Of a stretch of 64,000 nt of DNA, positions 48,734-60,959 are shown piece by piece (the stretch's first letter is position 1; every line of letters starts with the position of its first letter). Both the position numbers and the translations under genes were made by a program. The DNA is from Sabethes cyaneus (Eukaryota > Arthropoda > Insecta > Diptera > Culicidae), in the NCBI RefSeq assembly GCF_943734655.1, contig NC_071355.1, positions 239,764,027 to 239,828,026 on the forward strand, in the 5' to 3' direction. The notes under the pieces are model-generated. The model made no database searches. It had not been told where the DNA came from and was given only the letters and a program-made list of their open reading frames with translations.

Positions 48734-48832
48734 ACGGTATAAGCATAATACAGGCTAAATCAGATCACACTAGATCCGCCGCCCGAAATTACTTATAACA
48801 TTGATAAATTCAACCTATAGTCAGAGCCGGTG
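48734..48832. mobile_element. hAT-like MITE remnant
   Basis: Starts CAGTGGTGGCCAC. Its inner part (GATCCGCCGCCCG, AACATTGATAAATTCAACC, TATAG) matches the reverse complement of the MITE at 47055-47204. The far end is lost or replaced by unrelated sequence. Confidence 0.55.
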
Positions 48833-48834
48833 CT

Positions 48835-49278
48835 AGCCAATTTGTCGCTCCACGCAAATTCCCAAAATGGCGCTCCCAAAACAAACAAAAAGCAGCCGGC
48901 GGCAGATATTTTACTATTTACACACTCGCAAACGAACAGTGTCGGAGCGTCTTTCTGCATAACCACTCACGAGACAAACAACTCGTGAGTAGTCAGCTGC
49001 CTGTGAAGCAAGAGCGGGAGTCCGAAAGGAATGCTTATGCCAGCGTATTCACTAGAACGAGTAGGGGTTCGCAACACTGGTCACAGTCAACCGCCGTTTC
49101 TTTTGAATAATTGTCGGTTTCTTGAAATCCATCATTAGAAATAAAAAAGTTCGGTTCATATTTCCTGTTACTTCAGAAACTTCGTCCTTGCTACTTCATC
49201 GACAATGAATCTGCTGATTGCGGATTCTGAAGAGATTCGAATATCTCTTCCCTTAAATTTCTAAATAATGTAATAATA
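48835..49278. other. No recognised content
   Basis: No frame or repeat partner was recognised. It ends where the RTE copy is truncated. Confidence 0.45.
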
Positions 49279-50496
49279 ATGTATCAGGCGAATTTCATGG
49301 GGGCTCGCGCAACTACGGACCAAATGTTTACTATCCGACAGATCTTGCAGAAATGTCGGGAGTACAACGTGCCCACGCATCACATCTTTATCGATTTCAA
49401 AGCAGCATACGATACAGTCGATCGAGACAAGCTATGGCAGATAATGCACGAATACGGTTTTCCGGACAAACTGACGCGACTGATCAGAGCTACATTGGAT
49501 CGAGTGATGTGTTTCGTACGCATCTCTGGGACACTCTCGAGTCCCTTCGAGATGCGACGAGGGTTGAGACAAGGTGACGGTCTATCCTGCATGCTGTTCA
49601 ACATCGCTCTTGAGGGGGTGATCCGACGAGCGGGCATTGAAACGAGAGGCACGATTTTTACCAAGAGTAGCCAACTTCTAGGCTTTGCAGATGACTTCGA
49701 TATCATTGCCAGGAACTTTGCGACGGCGGAGGCAATCTACGCCAGACTGAAAGCGGAGTCTAGAAGAATTGGGCTAAAAATAAATGCGTCGAAGACCAAA
49801 TACATGAAAGGAAGAGGCTCAAAGGAAACAAATGCGCGCCTCCCACGGACGGTAACCGTTGTCGGCGACGAACTAGAAGTGGTAGAAGAGTTCGTGTATT
49901 TGGGATCGCTGGTGACCGCGAACAACAACACTAGTAAGGAGATCCAGCGGCGCATCCAAGCGGGAAATCGGGCCTACTTTGCCCTTCGTAAAACGCTACG
50001 ATCAGGAAGCATACGCCGCCGCACGAAGCTAACAATGTACAAAACCATTATTAGACCGGTAGTTCTTTATGGACTTGAAGCCGTGACGCTGCTTACGGAG
50101 GACATACGCGCCCTTGCCGTGTTTGAGCGGAAAGTGCTGCGGACGATATTTGGCGGAGTACAAACTGAAAGCGGAGAGTGGCGGAGGCGTATGAATCACG
50201 AGCTACAGGCACTGCTTGGGGAGACTCCCATCGTACATCTAGCGAAAGTTAGCAGGCTACGGTGGGCCGGACACGTCGTAAGGATGCCGGACGACAGTGC
50301 GACGAAAACGGTCCTCTTCAACAACCCCACCGGCACCAGGAACAGGGGGGCCCAACGTGCACGATGGCTCGACCAGGTCGAAAGCGATTTGCGACTTCTG
50401 AGACGACTAGGAAATTGGCGACGAGTGGCCCAAGACCGAGTTGAATGGAGACGAGTGCTTGAAACAGCACGAGCCACCCCGGCTCTATGCTGCTGA
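49279..50496 (+). CDS. RTE-type reverse transcriptase, 5' truncated
   Basis: This is the best-preserved protein in the window: 405 codons without interruption. It covers the palm and the C-terminal part of an RTE-clade non-LTR reverse transcriptase, which copies element RNA at a nicked chromosomal site. Catalytic aspartates are present: D39 in FIDFKAAYD (motif A) and D138-D139 in GFADDFD (motif C); RRGLRQGDGLSCMLFN (about 93-108) is motif B. The tail has YLGSLVTANNNTSKEI, RPVVLYGLEAVTLLT and RLRWAGHVVRMPDD. The endonuclease domain and RT fingers are missing, so it cannot move by itself. The first ATG is accidental; homology begins at residue 2-3. A GAAGAAGAAGATG tail follows the stop with almost no 3' UTR, as in other RTE elements. 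Confidence 0.9.
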   Translation: MYQANFMGARATTDQMFTIRQILQKCREYNVPTHHIFIDFKAAYDTVDRDKLWQIMHEYGFPDKLTRLIRATLDRVMCFVRISGTLSSPFEMRRGLRQGDGLSCMLFNIALEGVIRRAGIETRGTIFTKSSQLLGFADDFDIIARNFATAEAIYARLKAESRRIGLKINASKTKYMKGRGSKETNARLPRTVTVVGDELEVVEEFVYLGSLVTANNNTSKEIQRRIQAGNRAYFALRKTLRSGSIRRRTKLTMYKTIIRPVVLYGLEAVTLLTEDIRALAVFERKVLRTIFGGVQTESGEWRRRMNHELQALLGETPIVHLAKVSRLRWAGHVVRMPDDSATKTVLFNNPTGTRNRGAQRARWLDQVESDLRLLRRLGNWRRVAQDRVEWRRVLETARATPALCC

Positions 50497-50514
50497 AGAA
50501 GAAGAAGATGTTCG
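50497..50514 (+). mobile_element. RTE 3' tail
   Basis: The stop codon TGA runs straight into AGAAGAAGAAGATG, a short A-rich trinucleotide tail that ends the element. The copy at 36204 has TAAG units in the same place. Confidence 0.6.
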
Positions 50515-50733
50515 TACGTATATGAGGGCCTCAGAGGAATAGAGAGACCCAACTTACTAGATGACTCGACCAGGTAGGTCACTGGGTTGTAATGTGATTC
50601 TGTATGGATACGCATGTTTGCCGTTTCATTGGAAGCGTAGTAAAAAGATGTGCGGTTGATGAAATGGGATTGAATTAGTAAAATCCCTTCATTGCCATTA
50701 GCAAGATATTTTTTGAAAAATGGAAAATCAGTA

Positions 50734-50846
50734 ATGAAACATGAAACATGAAATATGAAACATGAAACATGAAACATGAAACATGAAACATGAAACATGA
50801 AACATGAAACATGAAACATGAAACATGAAACATGAAACATAAAACC
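50734..50846 (+). repeat. (ATGAAAC)n heptanucleotide array
   Basis: About 16 units of ATGAAAC with one variant (ATGAAAT). It lies 220 bp downstream of the RTE 3' end. The unit differs by one base from the minus-strand reading of the array at 32526 (ATGAAAA). Confidence 0.9.
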
Positions 50847-50849
50847 CGA

Positions 50850-51166
50850 ATTAATCCACCTAGCGGCGTGACCTAGCCTTTCTACTGCCACAATAATCAT
50901 TATTTAATTTCTCAGGAACTTAATTGTAGATGTATAGATGTTATATTAGACCATATTTTTAAATATCCGTTCCGTATTCCTCAAAATCCTTATTTGCCAG
51001 TAAAATTCACAACGTATTGTGTAGAATTATATTTTCTTTCCTTGGGTGCGTCATTTATGTTACTTGATGAACACCTTATTTAGTTTTATAATATTTATAG
51101 AAAAATAATGTAAACACAAAAGATAATTTTTACAGACTTGAATGAATATGTATAGAAAATTAGAAA
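50850..51166. other. No recognised content
   Basis: AT-rich, nothing assigned. Confidence 0.5.
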
Positions 51167-51170
51167 TTAA

Positions 51171-51628
51171 CCCTCTAACGGGTCTACAGACGGCCTTAAC
51201 TAGCGGGCTTCAGAGCCACATACGAAACTTGTTTTGAATTGACAATATGAAGTATTTGTTCATAGCAGATTTTTTGATATTTTGATATTGATACCATGCA
51301 TTCAAAAGTTAGCATCTTTGAAAAACAAGAGTTCAGAAAAATTATTATTATATTTCGCTTTTGAAGAAAAAGGATATCTACAACAAAATGATTGATCTCA
51401 AAATTTTACTATTAGTTTGCTTGGCTTCAATTTTGCAATATATCTGGATTAAAAAAAATTACTGAATAGAGCATTAGATATGAAAACGAGAAATGGAACT
51501 ATTTCTTAGCTAGCGCTCCTTCAGATAATTATTTTTGCATGAAAATCAAAACTTAAGCTTCTTTTGAATGTACTTTCATGAAAAGATAGTCATTAGCTTG
51601 ATCGCATCGTTTTTACAATGTTAGAGGG
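51171..51628. mobile_element. 0.46-kb TTAA-flanked element
   Basis: Begins CCCTCTAAC and ends GTTAGAGGG (perfect 9-bp terminal inverted repeats). It is flanked by TTAA (51167-51170) and TTAG (51629-51632), a TTAA duplication with one change. The interior is AT-rich and non-coding. The terminus CCCTCTAA is also found inside the terminus of the foldback element at 20825. Probably a piggyBac-type MITE, by inference from the site. Confidence 0.65.
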
Positions 51629-51632
51629 TTAG

Positions 51633-52050
51633 GAAAACAAGATGAGGTCGAAAAATAGTGCCAAAGCTGCGCCATAAACATGCTTGAGAATGGGAAATAC
51701 GATCGATATGATTCCCAGTGCTTGTCTTTTTTTGATTTATTTATTAAAACATGACATCTGTCCTTTAAAATATCACTAACGAAAACAAATCTTACAAAAT
51801 GTCTACCGTGCAACGTTTACTTCCTATTTTTCATATAACATTTCTAAGCTCTAGTATCTATTGATTGAAAAGAGCATCTATTGATGCGCAGAATTTGTTT
51901 GAAATTTGTACAAATTTATTTGGAAAAATCAACTCACTAGTATTTTTGATTCTATACACCCCTATACCTATGCTTAAATAAACTGCTTTTCTTCGCTTTT
52001 TGCTTTTCTTGTACAATTGTGAGTAACAGCAAGTAAAGAAGATGACAATT
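51633..52050. other. No recognised content
   Basis: A 66-codon minus-strand frame without motif; nothing else. Confidence 0.45.
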
Positions 52051-52053
52051 GAA

Positions 52054-52250
52054 ATCTGAAATCAAAGAAAAGAAAAAACTTTTCGATTGAATCCCACTAT
52101 TTAATATTTATTTGCAACAGATACGTAGTTCACCTACGACGTGCAGGCTTCATCAGTGTCTTATTTCAAAGCGTATACGTGTCTGTCGCGAATAAATATT
52201 AAATAGTGGAATTTAGTCGGTAAAAGTTTTTTCTTTTCTTTAATTTCAGA
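52054..52250. repeat. Palindromic repeat with hammerhead-like core
   Basis: Arms of about 75 bp (52054-52128 and 52173-52250) are imperfect reverse complements: TCTGAAATCAAAGAAAAG / CTTTTCTTTAATTTCAGA and CACTATTTAATATTTATT / AATAAATATTAAATAGTG. The loop on the minus strand reads CTGATGA (52156-52150), a CCTGC-ACGTC-GTAGG hairpin, then GAAC (52131-52128). That is a hammerhead-like arrangement, but the second strand is GAAC, not GAAA. A one-arm copy is at 60862-60958. Confidence 0.6.
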
Positions 52251-52350
52251 GTTCGTATTCCACTAAGAGGCTTCAAAAACTTCAGACAATTGACATGTTT
52301 CTCACTTTTCTTGAATTTCATTGCAAATTTTAAAATTGCAAATTGTCATC

Positions 52351-52405
52351 ACGTACATACATACATACATACACACATACATACATACATACATGCATAC
52401 ATACA

Positions 52406-52439
<34 letters not shown>

Positions 52440-52450
52440 CATACATACAT
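52351..52450 (+). repeat. (ACAT)n microsatellite
   Basis: About 25 units of ACAT/CATA with a few substitutions. The 70-codon frame through it (HTYIHTYI) is not a gene. Confidence 0.95.
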
Positions 52451-52539
52451 CACACACATCTCATACATTGAATACAATCAACATTTGATTGATATGTTTT
52501 GATTTCACACGTTTTAACGGTTTAATATACGGTGCTTAA

Positions 52540-53192
52540 GTGTTAAAGTTTGAATAACTTTTGAATGAACCGTCCGATTTTAAATAGCTTGGTTTCGTTT
52601 GATAGATCTCAGTAGTAATTTTCAAATAATCATAAAATGTGTGATGTTTTTCATTAAATTAATGCTTATATGTTACATAAATATGTTTTAAATACTATTT
52701 TTTCACATTTCTTTATGTAACTTTCAAACTACAAGTCCAATCGTCATGAAATTTGGAAGTTAAGGGTTTGCAAGGCTCCTCTTTCATATGCAATCAATTT
52801 TGTTCAAATCGGTTAAGAGACCTATGAGATAATGAAGTCCCATATTTTTCGTATTTTTATACATAACTTTTGAACTAAAAATCCGATCAGTATGAAATTC
52901 AATAGCGACCAATGGGACACCTAGACCTTTCATTTGACACTAAGAACATTAAAATCGGTCCAGCCATCTCCGAGAAAAGTGAGTGAGATTAAAAGCGTCA
53001 CATACACACACACACACACACACATACACACACACACACACACACATACATACACACACACAGAAAATGCTCAGTTTTCGAAACTGAGTCGAATGGTATA
53101 TAACATTCGGCCCGCAGGACCTTCTTTCCATTTCCGGTTTTCCAAGTGATTTCTATACCTTTATACTATATATTTATATAGTAGAAAGGCAA
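52540..53192 (+). repeat. Mosquito-type dispersed repeat with terminal hairpin
   Basis: The sequence holds two diverged internal blocks around TAACTTTTGAA-TAAAAATCCGAT and AAATCGGT-AGAGA. A CGGTCCAGCCATCTCCGAGA phrase follows, then a CA microsatellite (52997-53072), a GAGTCGAATGGTATATAACA phrase and a perfect terminal hairpin (CCTTTATACTATATA / TATATAGTAGAAAGG, about 53157-53188). I associate this arrangement with an abundant culicid repeat, from memory. Its class and left boundary are uncertain. Confidence 0.5.
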
Positions 53193-53194
53193 AA

Positions 53195-53200
53195 CATGAA

Positions 53201-53261
<61 letters not shown>

Positions 53262-53280
53262 AAAAATGAAACATGAAAAA
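53195..53280 (+). repeat. (ATGGAAA)n heptanucleotide array
   Basis: About 12 heptamers, mostly ATGGAAA, shifting to ATGAAAA and ATGAAAC at the right. It begins within 5 bp of the terminal hairpin of the preceding repeat. Confidence 0.9.
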
Positions 53281-53289
53281 TGAAAAACA

Positions 53290-53525
53290 AAAAATGCAGA
53301 GTCGAAGAATCAAAAGTCAAGAAGTTGAAGAATGAAAACAGCCGAAAATTCTAAATGTCGTGAAGTCAATGATCAAAAAGCCGAAGAGTCGAAACGACGA
53401 AAAGTCAAAAATTCGAAAATTTTAAAAGACGAAGAGGCGAAAATTTAAAAATCAAACAGTCGGAAAGACGGAAAGTAGAAAAGTCGATACAAAAAGTCAG
53501 AAGCCAGAAAGTCGAAGAAAAAAAA
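53290..53525 (+). repeat. Degenerate GTCGAAAA-type repeat
   Basis: Words such as AAGTCGAAA, AAGTCAAAA and GAAGAGTCGAAAC recur without a strict period. It looks like a decayed extension of the neighbouring heptamer array. Confidence 0.6.
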
Positions 53526-53759
53526 TTTTGCGTCCAGGCACGTCGATGAGATGTTGTTAGTAACTCAGCTAGCGTTTGAATAATGCTGTTCGCCGGCTTA
53601 CCTCTTGTTATATATCAGAAAAAACTATGCCAAGCAGCAAGCTGTTTTATTCGAATTCGAAGTATATCTTCGGCCAACCTTTTTTTCGTGATTCGTCATT
53701 TCTGCTTTTCGTAGTTACCGCCTTTTCAGCCGCTCATGGGTATGAAATGGAGTAGGCAA

Positions 53760-53885
53760 ACGAGAAAACGTCCAACATAGCTTTCGCCAGCCCAACCTCC
53801 TACCTAGCGCCTTCACGCGACCGTACCCGGTAATACTCTATTGAGTTGCTAAGCTAGGAGGTGCGATGCTGCGTGGTTCCCGGCT
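53760..53885 (-). repeat. Dispersed repeat, partner at 14.4 kb
   Basis: Reverse complement of the repeat at 14388-14525 (shared CCACGCAGC, GCACCTCCTA, ATTACCGGGTACGG, CGCGTGA, AGGTAGGA). Unknown class. Confidence 0.5.
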
Positions 53886-53889
53886 GCCG

Positions 53890-56800
53890 GATCTCAAAAC
53901 TGAGGTTTTAGGCAGACGGTTGAGCCGCACGGCCTTGTTATCAGGTAAGCTTAATATGTTATTTTAATTCAATTATTTATTTCGTTTTTGCTCAACAATA
54001 ATCGGTTCTAATAAATCGGTCCCATCTTAGCTCAAATCCCGATAAACTTGAACTAATTTCGTAGCTTTCTTCCAAGGCAGACCACATCGCCGCAGGACTA
54101 ATCGGTATCGATTACATCTCGCATTCAAACTAATCGCTAACAAAATTTGTACGGAAAAATAGTGCAAATTGTAATTGGATATCCGAGCGCGAAAGATTTA
54201 TTTGTTTGCTACCGGTCTTCGCGAGCGAGGTACCTAATCGGGTTTCGCTTCCTTCGCAAACAACCGAACAGCCAGAGCGAGCGACGCGGCCGGCAGCTTA
54301 ATTGTGTTTATTGCCACCACGGCTGCGATCGAATCGAGCACCGAGGCGAGCAAGCAGGCGAAAACGAAACGTTCCCAAGGTGGACCACTCTTTCGTTTCG
54401 GTAATTGGTAATTTATTGTCCTCGCGCCAGCCCCGGGTTTGCCTGACCAACAATGGATTGTATTTTCCTCCGTTTTGGCTGTCAATTCCTGGTGCAAATT
54501 TAAGGAGATGTTTTATCTAATACCGATTTGTTGCTGGGAACTGGCAGCAAATTGAGAGTCAGTAATCTGATATTTTATAAGCTACTATTCGAACCAGTCT
54601 GTCCCTAAACATTGAGATTGTTTTGAAGCGTGACTGAAAACTCGAATCGAATAAATTAAACCTCCAAGGAGCAGTCTTACCAACAAAAATAGTTGTAGAA
54701 AATTATTAACCCTACCGAAAGTTTCATAGATCAGCTCCAAATATCAATTTCTTTTTCTTCAAACAATAAACATCAAAGCAATAAAATTGATTAGAACGAC
54801 ACTAGGAGTGCGTTGATATTCAGATATACGTCAGTAACGAACAGGTCATGAAAATGCTACTGTCAAGTGTACTGGAACGGGCTAACCGAAGAAACTCTCG
54901 CGTAGAAGTTTTCCAGCGTTTTTTCTTGCTCTTCCTGCCACTCCAAACAGAAAAGAATCATCATAAGACCCAGCGTGAAACCTTCCATATCACTGCCAAT
55001 AATAATAAAACTTGAAAATGGCAGAAAAAGAAATACCAGAACCGGATTTTTTTCCGTTCCCAGTTTTTTTTTGCTCCACTCGTGCAGACGATTATTTTCT
55101 TCCTCCGGCGGCTAAACGAACACAGGAAGGCGAACCCAGCGGTGGTGTCTCTTTCACAGTTTTCGCCCGCCAGGATGCAGAGGAAATAAAGATTTTATAG
55201 CCTTGGAAACATAGTCGGAAGAAATATTCCATTGTTGTTGGTTGTCTAGTGCTTCGGCTTCCACAGTGCCTCCTGCCAGAATAGTGGGTAGAAATACATT
55301 CGTTGTTGATTGGCAAAATCCTGCTGCTAATAGAAGTCTCTCACCCAAAGAGGGATCTTCCCGGAACTTGGTACGAAAGTGATACACAAGGGGAAGGAGG
55401 ACGAGGAGGGTTTGGAAATATTTCCCTCAAGAGAAGATAAGAAGACACGATGCTTCTGCAAATTCAATACACTGCTGTGCGCTGGTGGTAAATATTTTCC
55501 CAAACTACACCGGAGCCTGAGGCTAATGTTCACACGGAGATGCAACAGTATCTCTCGTCAGTTCAAACAAAATTAACATCCTGCCGAACGAATATCGCTT
55601 ACCCCGGTAGTGACAGGCTCAGGCTTTGTGCACGGCGGCGTGGCGGCGCGATGGGGATTTTCAGTTTACAGCACGGGACAAAGCTTACTTACCGTGCAGC
55701 TGAAACTAATTTCCCACTAATTCATCAGTCAAATGGATTCTCGTGTTTGCAAATTTGTGGTCGCAATTCGTTCGCGTTTCCGGCCGAAAGTTAGGCTGTG
55801 TGTGCTCGCGTGTGACACCGGGCATTAATTTTGTCCCTCGTGAATTAGAGCGATATGGTAATTGCTGCGAACGCGTGTGTGCGTTTGTGTATGTGTTCTG
55901 TTCACGTGCGGCACAGATTTGCAATGTTGCTGGCCGGAAATTAGGGTTCCGATATTTGGAAACTCGAATCCAGGCGGAACCAATTTTGATCTACGCTGTT
56001 GAATGGATTTGAAAGGACAATGGTTACACATTGTTCAATTCCCCAGTGTGGGGCCAGGTTTTCAAACTGTGTTAATGTGATGGGATTAATGCTGATCTAC
56101 ATATTGGGGACAGAACGGGCAACTTTAACTACATTGTTTTCAGTAATTGGTATGCCTCGAATAATGTAGTTTTTGTGTTCGAATGACGCGTTCTATCACT
56201 GACACAATACTGTAGAAGAGCTATTTCAGCACAGCCATAGGATTAATGGTGGATAATCAGCTTTGCGGAGATTCATTTAGCAGAGAAAATTTGACAAATA
56301 AAATGAACGAAATTGGTCTTTGTGCTGCATTGGCGGTTTCTTCGTCGACTAAGCGGAAGTATCGAATTTGAATGTTAATATGCTGAACAATCGTTGTCAT
56401 CTATATACAAACCGGATGGCAATCAACGTCTTTTTCTCATCGAAGTCGACAGACAAGATCCGGTCGACTAACCGAACCAACAAAAGCAAAAAGATTGTCA
56501 GATTGTTCGATACACAAAGCGGTACAAATTTGTCTTCCAACCGAACCGGTACCGGAATGGTTGGGGTAGCGAAAAGCTCGCAAGAGGAAAGATTGTCGAT
56601 AGTTGGCGACCATAACAATTGATACCTGATGATACATACCGTTCTCGGTGTGCGCAGTCAATCAACTTCAAATCGGATTCAATCTGAATCTATTCACCGG
56701 AAAATTCCGCATAAACCCAGGATGCAAACATGGCCCATAAGCGGAACACAAAGAAGAAAAAAAAACCGCTGCGTTGGGTCGCTTGCGAATCGCTAAGGTT

Positions 56801-57125
56801 GATAGTATTATAACCAGGAATTGTCGCATCCTATCGGGATGCACTGCAGTGGGTACTGTGTTATTGACATGTTTTAATATACCATTAAAATTCGAAGAAT
56901 TTATTTTTCTATTATTGTGAGGGAATGCATGTTATCGATATGAACGATGTCATTGGGATGGATTGAGGAATGCTAAGCAAAATATTTTCATTGTTCATTT
57001 ATCCTCTTACCCTCGTTTAGTTTTTTATTTTTATAGATGCTTATGGTTTGTATCCCGGAGGTTTAGAGAATTTCATTTGTGCGTCCGACATTTTTGCGAG
57101 TAAGTAAATGAATTGCGCAAAAATA
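53890..57125. other. Unique-looking DNA, no gene supported
   Basis: GC-moderate sequence with short overlapping frames (60-89 codons) on both strands and no recognisable domain. No repeat partner was recognised. It could be host intron or intergenic DNA. Confidence 0.5.
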
Positions 57126-57127
57126 TA

Positions 57128-57190
57128 TAAGTCCAGTTTCAAGTCTAAATCCGGTTTCTAGTATAATTTTAATATCAATTTCAAACCCAC
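57128..57190 (+). repeat. Short block of degenerate AAGTCC-type repeat
   Basis: Words AGTCCAGTTTCAAGTC and TAATTTTAATATCAATTTCAA relate it to 4310-4862. Confidence 0.45.
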
Positions 57191-57485
57191 CCAGCTAGCA
57201 CCAAATCATACATAAATGATACGAAAATTATCGTAAATAAATATATACAAATTCGGAATGGTACCTTAAGCTTAATAGAGTGCGCTCAAGTTGATTATCA
57301 GTCGTAAATAATGAAAATAAAATAACTGACACACATACGATTTCCAGCTTCACCATGGAATTCTATAGCAGTACGGAACGAGTTGCGCCTAATCGGATAT
57401 TATCGTATAAAAATACTTACATAGATGAAACGAGTAGAATTATTGCCTCCAAAATAAAACGGATACGCCAGTTTTGCGAATCAAA

Positions 57486-57536
57486 TCAACTGGTTTATTA
57501 GGCCAGCATCATACCTTGAAGCCAACTGGGAGGCAA
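57486..57536 (-). mobile_element. SINE family A head, truncated at CTGT array
   Basis: The minus strand reads TTGCCTCCCAGTTGGCTTC, then AAGGTATGATGCTGGCCTAA: the first 50 bp of family A including half the anticodon arm. The 5' end of the SINE abuts the (CTGT)n array. Confidence 0.75.
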
Positions 57537-57539
57537 GGC

Positions 57540-59732
<2,193 letters not shown>

Positions 59733-59895
59733 AGAGTAGGGAGTACTCAATACTGAGTGATGAGTAGTGCGTAATGAGTAGAGGATAGTGAGTAGTGATT
59801 AGTGAGTAGTAGGTAGTAATTGGCAGTGAGCTGTAAGTATTAAGTACTGAGTAGGGATTAAAAAGTAATGAGTAGTGAATAGTGAGTGGTGAAGA
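59733..59895 (+). repeat. Degenerate GAGTAGT-type repeat
   Basis: Words GAGTAGTGA, GAGTAGTG-G and TACTGAGTAGGG repeat with variable spacing for about 160 bp straight after the CTGT array. Confidence 0.75.
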
Positions 59896-60072
59896 AATAT
59901 CAGTAGCAAACTTTCAATGAGATCCCAGGTGTCGAATGTTTAAATAACCTAGTTCATGTACTCTACTGTTTACAATCCAGGCAATTAATAACACGTGGTG
60001 TAAACAGGCGAGCAGATACACGAACCCTACATGCTTATGTGGTTATATAAAGCAAATCGAAAGAATATCTCA

Positions 60073-60262
60073 CGGAAAGCGTCTAATGGTTATACTATTG
60101 GTAAAAGTTCCTTTACTGGTTGAACATTGGGATCCTTAAAACGCCAAATCCCACTGCCCAACAGATCTTTGAACGTCAGACTAGAGATGGTCCCGACGGG
60201 CTTCCTCGGATCCAGTTCGATGGCATGGCGGAACTTTAAAATATCTTGCATAGTTGATATGC
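60073..60262 (-). pseudogene. Possible decayed coding remnant, unknown family
   Basis: The minus strand holds a frame of about 57 residues: MQDILKFRHAIELDPRKPVG, then TISSLTFKDLLGSGIWRFKD and PNVQPVKELLPIV. Its composition looks protein-like. Just upstream in another frame is ILSAQSQGIEYKANILGTSI. Together they may be one sequence split by a frameshift. I do not recognise the family, and it may be chance. Confidence 0.3.
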
Positions 60263-60679
60263 ACCGCTATGCTCGTTCCTAGAATATTTGCTTTATATTC
60301 AATGCCTTGGCTTTGGGCCGATAGAATACAATCCGGGAACGACCAGGAACTCCTATATTCGGCTCTTCAGTTATATCAAACTATTATTCAAAACTGCTTA
60401 TTTGAATGTAAGCCAGCGTAATCATTATGGCTTTGGAAAAATTTTGTTCTCAAAGTTTTTTGCAACGAATGAGACACGAAAGCAAGCGATGCTTCCCTTG
60501 CAATAAAGTACTCAGAACCTGAAAACCTCAGTACCATTAACGAAAACTAAGAATAATATTTTGTTTCATGAATGATTAGAACAAAATAAATTAAGAATAT
60601 TGACGAACAGACTGCGAAACAGTTTAAAATTCTTGACGATTTTCATGAAGATGTAGATAACACAATGCTAATTGACTCA

Positions 60680-60815
60680 CCATACCTGACAGTAAAAATC
60701 AGGAACAGTGAAGCCAATAAGGTATTTCTTGAAGCAAATAGTCCCTAAGTTGATAAGCATTTCCTCCTACCAACGCAAGTATGTACAGATATAGCGCCCT
60801 ACACGCGTTATCTTT
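60680..60815 (+). repeat. Dispersed repeat, partner at 44.9 kb
   Basis: Matches the reverse complement of 44867-45000 (AGTCCCTAAGTTGATAAGCA, TTTCCTCCTACCAACGC, ATATAGCGCCCTAC). Confidence 0.5.
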
Positions 60816-60861
60816 GGGATAAAACAATAAGTAAGAATAAATTTTTAAATAAGTTGTAGGC

Positions 60862-60958
60862 AAAATATGTATCTGCCGCGAATTATAAAAAGTTTTCTTT
60901 TTTATTTAATTTCAGGTTTCGTATTCTCTTAAGACGTTCCAAAAACTTCAGCCGTATC
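60862..60958 (+). repeat. One-arm copy of 52.1-kb palindrome
   Basis: Similar to 52185-52285: GTATCTG-CGCGAAT, AAAAGTTTTCTTTTT, ATTTAATTTCAG, TTCGTATTC and AAAAACTTCAG. The other arm and the loop are missing or very diverged. Confidence 0.55.
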
Positions 60959-60959
60959 C

